Origin: Saprospiraceae bacterium
GTDB lineage: Bacteria > Bacteroidota > Bacteroidia > Chitinophagales > Saprospiraceae
Reading direction: 5' to 3'
Assembly: GCA_022448955.1 (NCBI GenBank)
Contig: JAKVCU010000065.1
Coordinates: 1-64,000 of the forward strand
Length of the DNA: 64,000 nucleotides
This document shows positions 18,869 to 28,547 of the stretch, one piece after another (position 1 is the first letter of the stretch; each line of letters begins with the position of its first letter). The notes under the pieces are model-generated. The model had not been told where the DNA came from. It was given only the letters and a program-made list of their open reading frames with translations, and did not search any database. The position numbers were made by a program, and so were the translations under genes.

Positions 18869-20989
18869 TTAGAGGAATAATTTGGGTAAGTACTCGGGTG
18901 CATCATCAAAAGGTTCTTTTTTCCCGGTTGCGATGTCATAAATGGACTCGTGACTCGCCGTAGCAGCCTCGCATAATGGCTTGTGTGGCTGATTACAAAT
19001 GTCCAGAAAACCGATATTATAATTTTCCCCATCGAAGCGGCCGATAGCGGACTGATCATAGAGTACGAACCAATGAACCCCCACACAGTAGGGATTAGCG
19101 GCAGCGTCTTCTAAGTACACCCGGTAGGCTTTCCCTCTATCTTTTTGTGTACGCACATGCCCTATACCTGAAGCAGGTAACCCTACATCAAGAGCTCCAA
19201 AATGCCATTCACCAATCATGATTGGCATTTGCAGCAAATCATGAATTTTTTCGGTTTGGTCAAAAGGTACTTTTTCTTGATAATTATTCATACTAAAAAC
19301 ATCAAATGATTGCATACCAGAAACTGCCCATTGGGGCGGAACACCTTGGTATCGGATGCCTAAATTGAGGTGATTGGGATCTACTTTTTTGCAGGCTGCT
19401 GATAAGGTGCCAAAATATTTTTCAACCATAATAGCACTGAATGCTTCCAGATCAACTAATGCATCTGCGGAGCATTCCTCCTTCCATTTGCCAGTTTCAA
19501 TTTGGGCAAAACCAATATCCATCTTCCAGCTTTCTGCTAAGGCTGCATCGGATGCATATTTCTTTTTGAGGAACTGAGTGAGCTGAGTTCGTGTATGACT
19601 CGCCTCGTTATTATAAAGCATACCCACAGCTGGTAGTTCTTTAGAGAAGGCCCACTGGGGTTCATTCATCATGAAGTAGCCGATAAGAGCTGGATCATCT
19701 ACTGATTCTTCTAAATCTTTTGCGTAAGCAACAGCGTCTATTTCAAAATCAGGATGGAAAACATCAGGAAAGTCACGATAAATTCGCTGACTTTTTTCAC
19801 CTTTAAAACTCATAGGCCGTACATAAGGGAAAACAGCTTTTGAGGCATAATTCCATTCCGACCAATTTCCGACTGTATTAAACCGCAGGCGTCGGAGCTC
19901 GTCCAATGCAATGGTGGCCCATTTGTCCCGCCAGCCTTTAGTACCAAAAGTTCTGATAAAATTGGCAGCTAGGTAATTAATATGTAATTGATTGTCTTGT
20001 AAAGAGTATATCTCGGAGAATGCACCATCTTGTGGTGGTATAAATTCGAGAGCATCTTCCAATAAATGCATATTCCCTGAGGTGTCGACCCTTACCGAGT
20101 CGATTCCCATACTCCAAAAAAGGTGGCCATCTGGATCGACCAACCACCAGCGATTACTCTTGTTGTATACCCGAAAAAAGCCGGTTCCTTCATCCAGTTT
20201 TTGTGCTTTGCATCCACCCCATTTGGAAAAATGGTTTGGGAACGTATGTTTGGTGTTTTCCAATCTAGCGGTTAGGTTGGTTTTTAGCGCTGCGAGATTC
20301 TTGGTTTTACCATCCCAGTTGTGGAGCGTGCTTTGACCTATTTCGTCAAGAAGCTTACCTTTCGGTAAAACCGGATGCTTAATAACCGACACTTCATTTT
20401 CTGTAGCCAAAAGTGGAGTCAGGCAAAACGTTGCGGGCGATTCGCTCTTTCGATTGATATAAAACTTGATTCTATCTACCTTTTCAAGATCAACTCTGTC
20501 ACCCCAGCACATGGGCTTAAGAAAGGCACCATCTCTTGGCGTTCGCCAAGTGTTTTGGTCAACCAACCGCAAAGGGAGGCGTACTCGTAAAGAGCATTGG
20601 GTAAGCACACCAAAAGCGAATTGAAAGATGCGTCCGTCGGCTCCTTCTTGCAATTCAATATTGAATTGGATTAAGGAGCTTCCATTGGCCAACATATCAG
20701 TGGTGATATATTTCATATCAGCAAGACTACCTGTAGGAAATTCATAATAGAATCCGTCTAGTACATCTTGCCCAGTATACCACTGTGCTTGTTCGATTAA
20801 AGGTTCTCCATCAACAAGCTTTAAACCTTTTATTTTGGTAGGCCTCAAAACCATTCCTGATTCTGATGCAAGCGTATAATCGATCAGGGATAGGGGAAAT
20901 AGAATTCCTGTACTTAAGAGAAGACTCTGTTTTAGAAAGCTTCGTCTGGGTTGGATGGGCGATATATCGGTGGAAGGTATATTTTTCAT
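18869..20989 (-). CDS. GH50-like (beta-agarase-type) glycoside hydrolase, putative Tat substrate
   Basis: A 706-residue hydrolase. The N terminus carries PRRSFLKQ followed by a hydrophobic stretch, a twin-arginine signal. A beta-sandwich region (about 40-230) precedes a TIM barrel. WWLVDPDGHLFWSMGIDSVR, GYFMMNEPQWAF (putative acid/base Glu), MIGEWHFGALD (putative nucleophile Glu) and GENYNIGFLDI follow the order I know from GH50 beta-agarases. GH50 enzymes release neoagarobiose from agarose, which would fit the anhydrogalactose cassette downstream in this locus. The match is from remembered motifs, not a search, so a related clan GH-A family is possible. The promoter should lie in the 414-bp gap upstream. 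Confidence 0.72.
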   Translation of the reverse strand: MKNIPSTDISPIQPRRSFLKQSLLLSTGILFPLSLIDYTLASESGMVLRPTKIKGLKLVDGEPLIEQAQWYTGQDVLDGFYYEFPTGSLADMKYITTDMLANGSSLIQFNIELQEGADGRIFQFAFGVLTQCSLRVRLPLRLVDQNTWRTPRDGAFLKPMCWGDRVDLEKVDRIKFYINRKSESPATFCLTPLLATENEVSVIKHPVLPKGKLLDEIGQSTLHNWDGKTKNLAALKTNLTARLENTKHTFPNHFSKWGGCKAQKLDEGTGFFRVYNKSNRWWLVDPDGHLFWSMGIDSVRVDTSGNMHLLEDALEFIPPQDGAFSEIYSLQDNQLHINYLAANFIRTFGTKGWRDKWATIALDELRRLRFNTVGNWSEWNYASKAVFPYVRPMSFKGEKSQRIYRDFPDVFHPDFEIDAVAYAKDLEESVDDPALIGYFMMNEPQWAFSKELPAVGMLYNNEASHTRTQLTQFLKKKYASDAALAESWKMDIGFAQIETGKWKEECSADALVDLEAFSAIMVEKYFGTLSAACKKVDPNHLNLGIRYQGVPPQWAVSGMQSFDVFSMNNYQEKVPFDQTEKIHDLLQMPIMIGEWHFGALDVGLPASGIGHVRTQKDRGKAYRVYLEDAAANPYCVGVHWFVLYDQSAIGRFDGENYNIGFLDICNQPHKPLCEAATASHESIYDIATGKKEPFDDAPEYLPKLFL

Positions 20990-21403
20990 CTTTATTGGAT
21001 TGTAGTTAGAAAATAACCTTTATAAAAGGGTAACGCACCTTTGCATTTCCTGATTATCATCAGTATATAGAGGCTTGAAATGAATGTCTCCAGTATACCA
21101 TTAGGTAATAAGGTGTCCATATCATTCTATTTCGATTCGCTTCTGATATGATAAGACGAGCATCGGAACGAGCACTTTACTAGTGTTTCCCTCAGCATGC
21201 TAAAAATTTAGTATGACTTGTCATTTCCAAAAATAGATGAGGGAAGAATCAAATAACCAGCAACGGTAATTTGGATAGTGCTTGCCTATCAGTTAAAGCT
21301 AAAAGTTTAGTTTCCCAATAAATGCAGGTGGCATTAACATTCGTGATAATGATGTATTAGTTGGTTGCGAACGAATTATCTTCATAAGTCAAGAATATTT
21401 TGT
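20990..21403. other. Non-coding gap, probable promoter of the GH50-like run
   Basis: 414 bp between two same-strand carbohydrate genes with no ORF. It separates the transcript starting with the GH50-like gene from the GH78/GH2/sulfatase/catabolic run. No ATTAAC pair with 15-bp spacing was found here and no clear terminator. Confidence 0.45.
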
Positions 21404-24010
21404 TTAGAATTGGATAACATGTTTCCCCCTGCTCAATACTAACTCTTCCGTGCTGGCAGAGGACTCTACGGGTAGATTGTCAATGGTTAACCTAGCCGTA
21501 CTTAATTGTTCAAATTCTTCGATATTGATACCAATGATCATACTTCCAGGTATATCGAGGACTAGTACTCCTTCTCCTGATTTTGATCTGTCCCATTGTA
21601 TTTTCAGCATGCCTTGGATTGTAGGAATGTCAGCCTGAAGGTTTTGGACACTATGTTTTTGTGGGCTAATAATAGCTTTTGTCCACCCGGGGTGGATTGG
21701 TTTAATTCCCAATAAATAGTTCCCGATTAAAGCAGGTGGGAAGGCGCTTTCTGTTTGGGCATCACTTCTTGTTTTTGGGGTTAGCCGTCCACTTCTGCCT
21801 GTAGCATCCAACCACCATTCCTCCCAAAGGGTTCCGTTATACTGAGGTTGTAACATTTTGTCAAATCTTTTTTTAAATAGTGAAAAGGAAGCATCAATCT
21901 GATCATATTCACAAAGGCCTTTATGCAGAAAATACGACATGGCGGGCGTAACCATGGTCATTCCAGAGGCCCGGTTGATATAATTTAATTCATCGTTCTC
22001 CAATACTTTGGTGATGATTGATTCGGCTTGCTCTGGTGAAGCCACATGTTCTGCTAATGCCATCGCATTGGCGTGTTCACTGAATTGAGGAGATAATTTC
22101 TGGTGAATTAGAGCGTCAGAAAATAATCCTTTTTCATTATCCCACAGGTGCTGCTGTAAGGATTTTTGTACACGAAGGGCGCGAGTTCTGTAGATTTCGC
22201 TTCCGGCTTGGCCCAACCAATCCAGTACATCCGCAAAATCTTTTAGTGCGCCGAGATAGTGCCCGTTTAGGCAAAAATTGGCACCCTGACGATCAATAAC
22301 ACTATGGTCTAACCAGTAAGGATAGGGTGGATTGGTAATAAGGCCTAGGTCACTGGTATAGCTATCGAGTAACTGTAGTAGCTTTAAAGCGGCAGGGAGC
22401 AGTTGTATTACTGTTTTTTTATCTCCTGTAAAAAGTAAGTAGTCGTGCAGGCTCCGCAGCCATAGGCAATTGGAATCCAATATAACCATATAGTCATCTG
22501 AGGCTAAAGGAGCATAAGCTGGCATAATACCATTGGCATCCTGTTCTTGAGAAACCTGTATCAGATAGCGGCGCTGAAGCCATCGGTCGTTAAACAACCA
22601 ATAATTTCCTAAAGCTCCGTAATAGCCGGTTTGTGCGTATTGCCGGCGCTCGCGATAATTATCTGTATACCCATCTGTGGAACAAACCTTGATGGTTTTG
22701 GCGGTAGCTTGGATATATCTTTCAATCCATTCGGCGTCGCTGGAATAGATGCGGCCTTTGGGTTTGAAAGGGTATTCCAAATATCGAATCTCTAGGGTGT
22801 GTAAGCTAATCGGTTGACGGTGCCCGTGTATGTAGAGGCCTAGGTATCGAGTGGGTTTAAAGTAGGTGGCTTCCCAACGATCCTTTTTTCCGGAAAGGGT
22901 GATTTGATCATGAAAATCTGAATCGAGAATACGCTGCGTAAATTTATTATTTACCACAAAGGGTGCCATTAGGATATCAATTTTTGTACCTGCTGGCCCT
23001 TCCACATTCAGGATAGGAAATCCATTATGAATCTCTCCCAAGTCAAATACCATAAAGTAGCCCTGCGGTTGTTCGGCAGATGATGGAACGACGAGCGGGG
23101 CTACTCCTTCCTGAAAGGGCGTGACGGTAGATGCTATAGGTTCAGCTATATGGCCAGATAGTGCGAATGGTTCTGTTATGTTTAGAGTGTCGATGCTCGT
23201 TGCTTCTATAAGATGAGTAATGCGTTTAGTTTTTTCTAAGAGGTAGGGCACATCGCGAGCAACTAGGGCTGTCCAGGGTGGGGTAAGTGGTTGGGGTTTT
23301 GCGTTGGGTGGTGGTGAAGGCCAACCCACATTACGGATAAGTGGGGTGGCTTGAGGCCATGCATGGTCATTGTATTCATTAGTATTCCAAGCTGTAGCCT
23401 TTTTTCTCAGATCCATTCTATCAGCTACAACCATTTGAAACCGATTAATAACAGGTGTTTGGCTGTCCCAAGCTGGATCGGGTAGTGCTTTCCACTGGTT
23501 GTCTGTGGATATGATTGTATGGTTGTTGTCGGATGTGAGTTCCAATTGAGCCAGCAAACCAGATCTTCCTTTAAAATGGTAGGCATATTTATTTTGTTGG
23601 TGATGAACCCGGATAGCTATACAGTTTGCTCCTTTTTGGAGGTAAGGCCTGACATCTAAAATGTCATAGGATTGATGATGTGGTGCACTTCGGGCTGGAC
23701 CCCGCTGGATGTATTGTCCATTGACGAACAATTGATATTGAGAAGATGCGGTAATAAAGAGGGTGCTCTTTTGGGGTACTTCCTGTAAATCAAAAGTCCT
23801 TCTGGCCAGAACCATATCTGCTTTCAAAGATGGCTTGGTCCATATCCACTGCGCCTGCCAGTCCATATCCACAGGAGAATCCCCATATTGAGACCAGTAA
23901 TTTTGCGGTTGTTCCTGACTAATTACTGGATATGTAAGCGCAACAAACAGAAATAAGATGGGAAACCATAGGATACATACTGATTTATGGGTAGCACAGT
24001 TATTTTTCAT
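21404..24010 (-). CDS. GH78-like six-hairpin glycosidase, divergent motif
   Basis: An 868-residue secreted protein with GH78-type layout: sandwich domains with QLFVNGQYIQRGPARSAPHH near 110-130, a six-hairpin domain from about 430 and a terminal sandwich (GIKPIHPGWTKAIISPQ). The catalytic block that in GH78 reads 'DCPxRxERxGWxGD' is here TDGYTDNYRERRQYAQTGYY, so Cys-Pro and the Gly-Trp-Gly-Asp part are lost although an Arg-Glu-Arg core remains. The substrate or mechanism may therefore differ from classical rhamnosidases. The N terminus has a clear signal peptide. It is 12 bp downstream of the GH2 gene and probably co-transcribed with it. Confidence 0.78.
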   Translation of the reverse strand: MKNNCATHKSVCILWFPILFLFVALTYPVISQEQPQNYWSQYGDSPVDMDWQAQWIWTKPSLKADMVLARRTFDLQEVPQKSTLFITASSQYQLFVNGQYIQRGPARSAPHHQSYDILDVRPYLQKGANCIAIRVHHQQNKYAYHFKGRSGLLAQLELTSDNNHTIISTDNQWKALPDPAWDSQTPVINRFQMVVADRMDLRKKATAWNTNEYNDHAWPQATPLIRNVGWPSPPPNAKPQPLTPPWTALVARDVPYLLEKTKRITHLIEATSIDTLNITEPFALSGHIAEPIASTVTPFQEGVAPLVVPSSAEQPQGYFMVFDLGEIHNGFPILNVEGPAGTKIDILMAPFVVNNKFTQRILDSDFHDQITLSGKKDRWEATYFKPTRYLGLYIHGHRQPISLHTLEIRYLEYPFKPKGRIYSSDAEWIERYIQATAKTIKVCSTDGYTDNYRERRQYAQTGYYGALGNYWLFNDRWLQRRYLIQVSQEQDANGIMPAYAPLASDDYMVILDSNCLWLRSLHDYLLFTGDKKTVIQLLPAALKLLQLLDSYTSDLGLITNPPYPYWLDHSVIDRQGANFCLNGHYLGALKDFADVLDWLGQAGSEIYRTRALRVQKSLQQHLWDNEKGLFSDALIHQKLSPQFSEHANAMALAEHVASPEQAESIITKVLENDELNYINRASGMTMVTPAMSYFLHKGLCEYDQIDASFSLFKKRFDKMLQPQYNGTLWEEWWLDATGRSGRLTPKTRSDAQTESAFPPALIGNYLLGIKPIHPGWTKAIISPQKHSVQNLQADIPTIQGMLKIQWDRSKSGEGVLVLDIPGSMIIGINIEEFEQLSTARLTIDNLPVESSASTEELVLSRGKHVIQF

Positions 24011-24022
24011 ATTTGAGGTTGT

Positions 24023-26911
24023 TTACTTGGTGATGAACGTCAGCATATTTTTCAGAATTTGATCTGCAACGGGGTCTATACCCAAATTTTCTAATAGTCT
24101 GAGTTGTGAAACAATCAGTTGACCTTGGCCATAGGGTAAGATGATTAGTTCAGACCCCCACCATGAAGATCCTGGGCCTGAGTATTGGAGTTGGTGTTCT
24201 CGTGAGAACCAATCGAAAGCAATAGTGCCTACGATTGGCTTTGGTGTTGTACCTTCCTCCAAATCAATATCGCGGAGAGTTAGGGTTGGCCAAACATTTT
24301 CAAAAAGGCTACGCATAGGGCCACCAGAAGGTAATCCATTAAAAATGGGATGATCATGAATTAAATGGGGCATACATGTCCATAGACCTCTAGCTGGATG
24401 TACCCTAGCTGTAAAGGGAAAGGCAGGGTGGTCTGTTTCAATCATACCAAGCTTATACTGGTGTTGCAGATACAATGCAGTTCCACCTTTTTTGACGAAG
24501 GACAGCAAGGTTGAAAAGGGTAATCGTTTATCCGCTGAATCATAATCCGTAACGATTACTGGAACATTGGTTGGTGTGGTCGTATTAAAAGAAGATACAG
24601 GAACCTGTTGGGTACGGAAGTAATCAGATAAGGCTGCGTTCTTATTGAAAAGAGCAATTTCTCTTTTTTGTAGTCGTACACTTTTTTGTGGAAACACATC
24701 AAAGGTATAGCGGTTATGAGTCAATTGATTACCGGCTTGATCGTGTACGTGAACATTAATTGTGTAGGTACCCTTCCATTTTTTGGTATCTAACATGGAT
24801 GAGAAAAGAGTAGAAATACCGGACGTAAATTCCTTTTGAAATGAACGTTTAAATACGGTTTTACCTTTCCCATTGCTGATTTCTATTCTTACGTTTGCCT
24901 GAATAGAGGCTAAGTCATTGATGCCAGTTATATCCAGCGTAGTTCCTGCTTGAGCATAAACGTTACGGGATGCTAAGCGAATGCTAAGGATGCGGGGCTG
25001 ATTGGCAGCGCGAGTGGCTTCATAAGCATACGATTTTGGGCGTCGCCAGATGTCGATTAGCCCGGCACCTAGGATCCAGTCTCCGGCTGCTAGGGCATGG
25101 ATACAATAACCATCTACCAGAGGGTTAGACCTGACGGCTTCGATCATGCGTTTGTTAGCGGTGCCATGAATCGATTGTTGATCCAGATAAAATTGCTGCA
25201 TGTCCGGGTATAACTGAGCGAAACCGCTTTCTTGTAACATGTGTTGCTGTTCGTCATGGAGGCGTAGGTGGTATCTATAGGCGGGGGTCAGGGGATTACC
25301 TTTTGTTGTGAACAACTTCGTAACCTCGGTTAAGTCAGGCAGGCTGCCATATCCAAGTTCGGAAACATAAGACATCAGACCAGGAACCACGTTTCGTCCT
25401 ACTTTACTACCTTGATAACCCTTTGATTTTTTTTCTTCTTTGGTCAGTCCTATAGATAAGTAACCTTCATAATGGAAGCGATTAACGAAAGGTCCTGCAT
25501 AGTTATGGATATCATTGAATTTGGTGGGCTCATACTCATTAGGTAGGTACATATTGGCTCCATAGGCCCAGCCACCGGACTCATCTAGAATTAAACGAGT
25601 AGGGTCGAGGTCTCGAGCCAGCATAGCCATTGGCCTCATAAGTTGCTTCAAAACTGGGCGATGGAGTTCGTTAAATAACTCCCATTGAACTACACAAGCT
25701 CGATTGCGATCCCTTAAGATAGACTGACGCACTTCGTGTTCTACTCTTTTGGGTAGATAAGGTGTTGATAGGGGTAGGGTCATACACTCCAAAACAGGAC
25801 TACCAACTACCAAGACCCCCATTTCGTCGGCGAGGTCCAGCCACATAGGTGCTGGTGGTCTTCGCCATGGGCGTATCATATTAAAACCTGCTTCTTTTGC
25901 GAGTTGAATCTCTCGTCGGGCCATTTCTTCACTATCAGGGTAAGCTATTCCATTTGGATATAAGCCTTCAAAGAAAGTGGCTTTTATGTGTATTCGTTTT
26001 CCATTGAGATAAAAGTCCTTGTTCTTGATAGTTAATTCTCGCATACCGAATTGCTCCTCTTGACGATCAGATATGGTACCCTCTTTTTTTACAATTATTT
26101 CTGCCTGATATAGATCAGGTGTTTCTGGTGACCAATATTTTGCGTTTGGAATCTTTAATTTTGTCTCTCTGAGATTAATTCCTGAATGGAGTTTCAATGA
26201 TTCGGTGAATCTTGCAACTGTTTTTCCATTTTGTTTTTCTTTGATGTTAATACGGAGATTTGCATCACTATTTTTGATGCCAGTATGGTCGAATGTCATT
26301 TGAATATTCACCGTATTATCCTGAATGTTAGGTTGTATAAAAACATCAGCTATGACAATTTCTGAAGTAGCCATTAATTGAACTCCCTGCCATATTCCAG
26401 CCGTTAGGCCACCACGCCATTGTGCAGTTTCCATTTTTCCAATGCCGTCTATTCTTTTATCTGTAAGAGTTATGGGACCGACTACCCTTACCGTCAAAAC
26501 ATTTTTTTTTCCGACTTTGATCATCTCATCTACTCGGAATTCAAAAGGCGTAAACCCACCCTCATGAAAACCCACAACTTCATCATTTAGCCATACTTCT
26601 GATAAATAGTTGACTGCTCCAAATTGGAGATGTACGATTTTATTTTGCCAAGTAGAAGGAACTTCAAACTCTTTTTTATAAAAAGCAACACCTTCATAAT
26701 CTTCTTTAATTAATTCCCAAGCACTAGGGACTTCAATAGCTTGTATATCCGGATATTTATCAAATACATCAGCACTTATCCAGTTGGCAGTGTTACCTTC
26801 GTTATTTTCATCGAAAATGATCTCCCACATGCCATTTAACGAAAGCGTCATTTGCGAAAATGTAGGTTGATAAAACCCTAGAAGCAGTATTGTAATTAAG
26901 AGTAATCTCAT
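24023..26911 (-). CDS. GH2 family beta-glycosidase
   Basis: A 962-residue exported GH2 enzyme with signal peptide (about 1-20). Its domains run sugar-binding beta-sandwich (about 21-190), immunoglobulin-like domain (about 195-305) and TIM barrel. The acid/base Glu lies in QWELFNELHRP, and the nucleophile is probably the Glu in YVSELGYGS. A further C-terminal part from about 650 includes sandwich and Rossmann-like segments (KGGTALYLQHQYKLGM) that are not in short GH2 proteins. Specificity could be beta-galactosidase, beta-glucuronidase or similar. In an agar- or porphyran-type locus a beta-galactosidase would be expected. It is 8 bp from the sulfatase upstream. Confidence 0.88.
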   Translation of the reverse strand: MRLLLITILLLGFYQPTFSQMTLSLNGMWEIIFDENNEGNTANWISADVFDKYPDIQAIEVPSAWELIKEDYEGVAFYKKEFEVPSTWQNKIVHLQFGAVNYLSEVWLNDEVVGFHEGGFTPFEFRVDEMIKVGKKNVLTVRVVGPITLTDKRIDGIGKMETAQWRGGLTAGIWQGVQLMATSEIVIADVFIQPNIQDNTVNIQMTFDHTGIKNSDANLRINIKEKQNGKTVARFTESLKLHSGINLRETKLKIPNAKYWSPETPDLYQAEIIVKKEGTISDRQEEQFGMRELTIKNKDFYLNGKRIHIKATFFEGLYPNGIAYPDSEEMARREIQLAKEAGFNMIRPWRRPPAPMWLDLADEMGVLVVGSPVLECMTLPLSTPYLPKRVEHEVRQSILRDRNRACVVQWELFNELHRPVLKQLMRPMAMLARDLDPTRLILDESGGWAYGANMYLPNEYEPTKFNDIHNYAGPFVNRFHYEGYLSIGLTKEEKKSKGYQGSKVGRNVVPGLMSYVSELGYGSLPDLTEVTKLFTTKGNPLTPAYRYHLRLHDEQQHMLQESGFAQLYPDMQQFYLDQQSIHGTANKRMIEAVRSNPLVDGYCIHALAAGDWILGAGLIDIWRRPKSYAYEATRAANQPRILSIRLASRNVYAQAGTTLDITGINDLASIQANVRIEISNGKGKTVFKRSFQKEFTSGISTLFSSMLDTKKWKGTYTINVHVHDQAGNQLTHNRYTFDVFPQKSVRLQKREIALFNKNAALSDYFRTQQVPVSSFNTTTPTNVPVIVTDYDSADKRLPFSTLLSFVKKGGTALYLQHQYKLGMIETDHPAFPFTARVHPARGLWTCMPHLIHDHPIFNGLPSGGPMRSLFENVWPTLTLRDIDLEEGTTPKPIVGTIAFDWFSREHQLQYSGPGSSWWGSELIILPYGQGQLIVSQLRLLENLGIDPVADQILKNMLTFITK

Positions 26912-26919
26912 ACTGTACT

Positions 26920-28545
26920 TTATTTTGTCATATTTTTGAATCCAGCCAACTTAACAGGAGCTACAATTTCTTGGAGCTGCTGGCGCATTTTTCTCAAAAC
27001 TGCTGTTTGAGTACTTCCTATATTATTCCATTCATTGGGATCTACATAGTGGTCATATAATTCTTCCATTCCATTATTGTAAAGGATATATCTGTATTGC
27101 TGCGTTCTAATCGAGTAATGTTGCATGGAGGGCTCCCTTTTATGTTTATTTCCTGCAAAGACAACAGAGAGTGCTGCGGGGGCACCTGTCCATGTATCTG
27201 TATAGGGGTTATTTAAAAAAGGGAGTAAACTTTTGCCGTCCAAGGGATGTCCTTTTTCATTTTTGGTCGTATTAGTTGAGAGGCCGCAAAGGTCTAAGAG
27301 AGTAGGATAGACGTCAATCAGGGATACGGCTTGTGATACAACAGAACTAGGGTTTGTAATACCAGGTGCCCTAAATATTAAAGGTACTCGAGTACTTTCT
27401 TCCCATAGGGAGTTTTTGTAGAGGTAGTTTTTTTCTCCCATGTGGAAGCCATGGTCACTAGCAAGTACTACGATTGTGTTTTTGTCTAGACCGCTGCTAC
27501 TAAGTGCGTCCAAAACTTCTCCTATATTTTCATCTACTGCTGCTACACAAGCTAAGTAAGCTTGTGTCCATTTTTTGAGACCTAATGTTGAGTTTCCGTA
27601 AGCTTTGCTTATTGCATTGAACATTCTTTTTCCCATACTAAGGGTAAAGAGGTCTCCTTGATAGGCAGCGGTCAGATGGGTATCTTCTTCATCTTCAGAC
27701 TCAATCGCGACTAGTTGGATATTTTCAAGTGGAAACTGCTTAAAGTATTTTTGGGGAGCTACTAGGGGGGTATGTGGTCTTAAGAAACCTACGGACAGGA
27801 AGAATGGAATCCCGGAGGTATCTACTGCTAATTCCTTGAGTTTATTGGCAACCCAAGTAGCATTTCTTTCGTCAGGGGTGGGATCGCGATCATCATCATT
27901 AATGTACCGCATGGGATTAAAACCAGTTCTTTCATTTCCGGTGATCCATTGCAGCGGTTTGCCTTGGCTATTGGTACGGCTTTCCAAATTCAAAAAAGGA
28001 CCAAGGGAACCATCTACCCAGCCAATTTCTGCGAATGCCGCAGGCACATCGGGATGGGGCACTTGCTTTACCCCATCAAAAGGTGTCGGGGAATAATCGG
28101 CATCATTTTCAAAATGGGTCCACATTTCTTTACGATTATGATGCATGATTTTTCCTGTTCCAATAACATTGTATCCTTCTTTTTTAAATTGTTCCATTAT
28201 AGTGCGAGAGTTGGTTAAGGTCTCAAACTGGAACCAAGGCTCTTGGAAATAATTGTTGGAATGATGTGGATATATTCCTGTAAACATAGAAGCACGTGAA
28301 GGGCCGCACATAGGGGCATTGGAATAAGCATGGAGGAATAAAGTTGCCGAATGAGCAAGTTTATCCATATTAGGAGTCAAAGCTTGTGGATGACCTTTTA
28401 GAGCGCCTATATTGTCATTGAGGTCATCCACCATTATTACTAGGACATTGGGACTGGTACTAATGGTTACCTCTTTTTTTGTGTCACAGCTTACTATTCC
28501 GATGATTAGGAATAATAAGAACGATTTCAAATTTAAGTTCTTCAT
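26920..28545 (-). CDS. Sulfatase, iduronate-2-sulfatase-like, lipoprotein (paralogue)
   Basis: A 541-residue type I sulfatase with lipobox GIVSC (Cys20), metal pair DD at 40-41, formylglycine motif CGPSR from Cys80, an RPHTPLVAPQKYF segment and SDHGFHMGEK. It parallels the sulfatase at 1800-3368 along its whole length (PQAxTPNM, EEDDSDT versus EEDEEDTHL insert, same C terminus 'LYDHxVDPxEWNN'), so these are in-locus paralogues, perhaps for differently placed sulfates. It lies 2 bp downstream of the sugar-acid kinase gene, which ties polymer desulfation to monomer catabolism in one operon. Confidence 0.93.
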   Translation of the reverse strand: MKNLNLKSFLLFLIIGIVSCDTKKEVTISTSPNVLVIMVDDLNDNIGALKGHPQALTPNMDKLAHSATLFLHAYSNAPMCGPSRASMFTGIYPHHSNNYFQEPWFQFETLTNSRTIMEQFKKEGYNVIGTGKIMHHNRKEMWTHFENDADYSPTPFDGVKQVPHPDVPAAFAEIGWVDGSLGPFLNLESRTNSQGKPLQWITGNERTGFNPMRYINDDDRDPTPDERNATWVANKLKELAVDTSGIPFFLSVGFLRPHTPLVAPQKYFKQFPLENIQLVAIESEDEEDTHLTAAYQGDLFTLSMGKRMFNAISKAYGNSTLGLKKWTQAYLACVAAVDENIGEVLDALSSSGLDKNTIVVLASDHGFHMGEKNYLYKNSLWEESTRVPLIFRAPGITNPSSVVSQAVSLIDVYPTLLDLCGLSTNTTKNEKGHPLDGKSLLPFLNNPYTDTWTGAPAALSVVFAGNKHKREPSMQHYSIRTQQYRYILYNNGMEELYDHYVDPNEWNNIGSTQTAVLRKMRQQLQEIVAPVKLAGFKNMTK

Positions 28546-28547
28546 CC

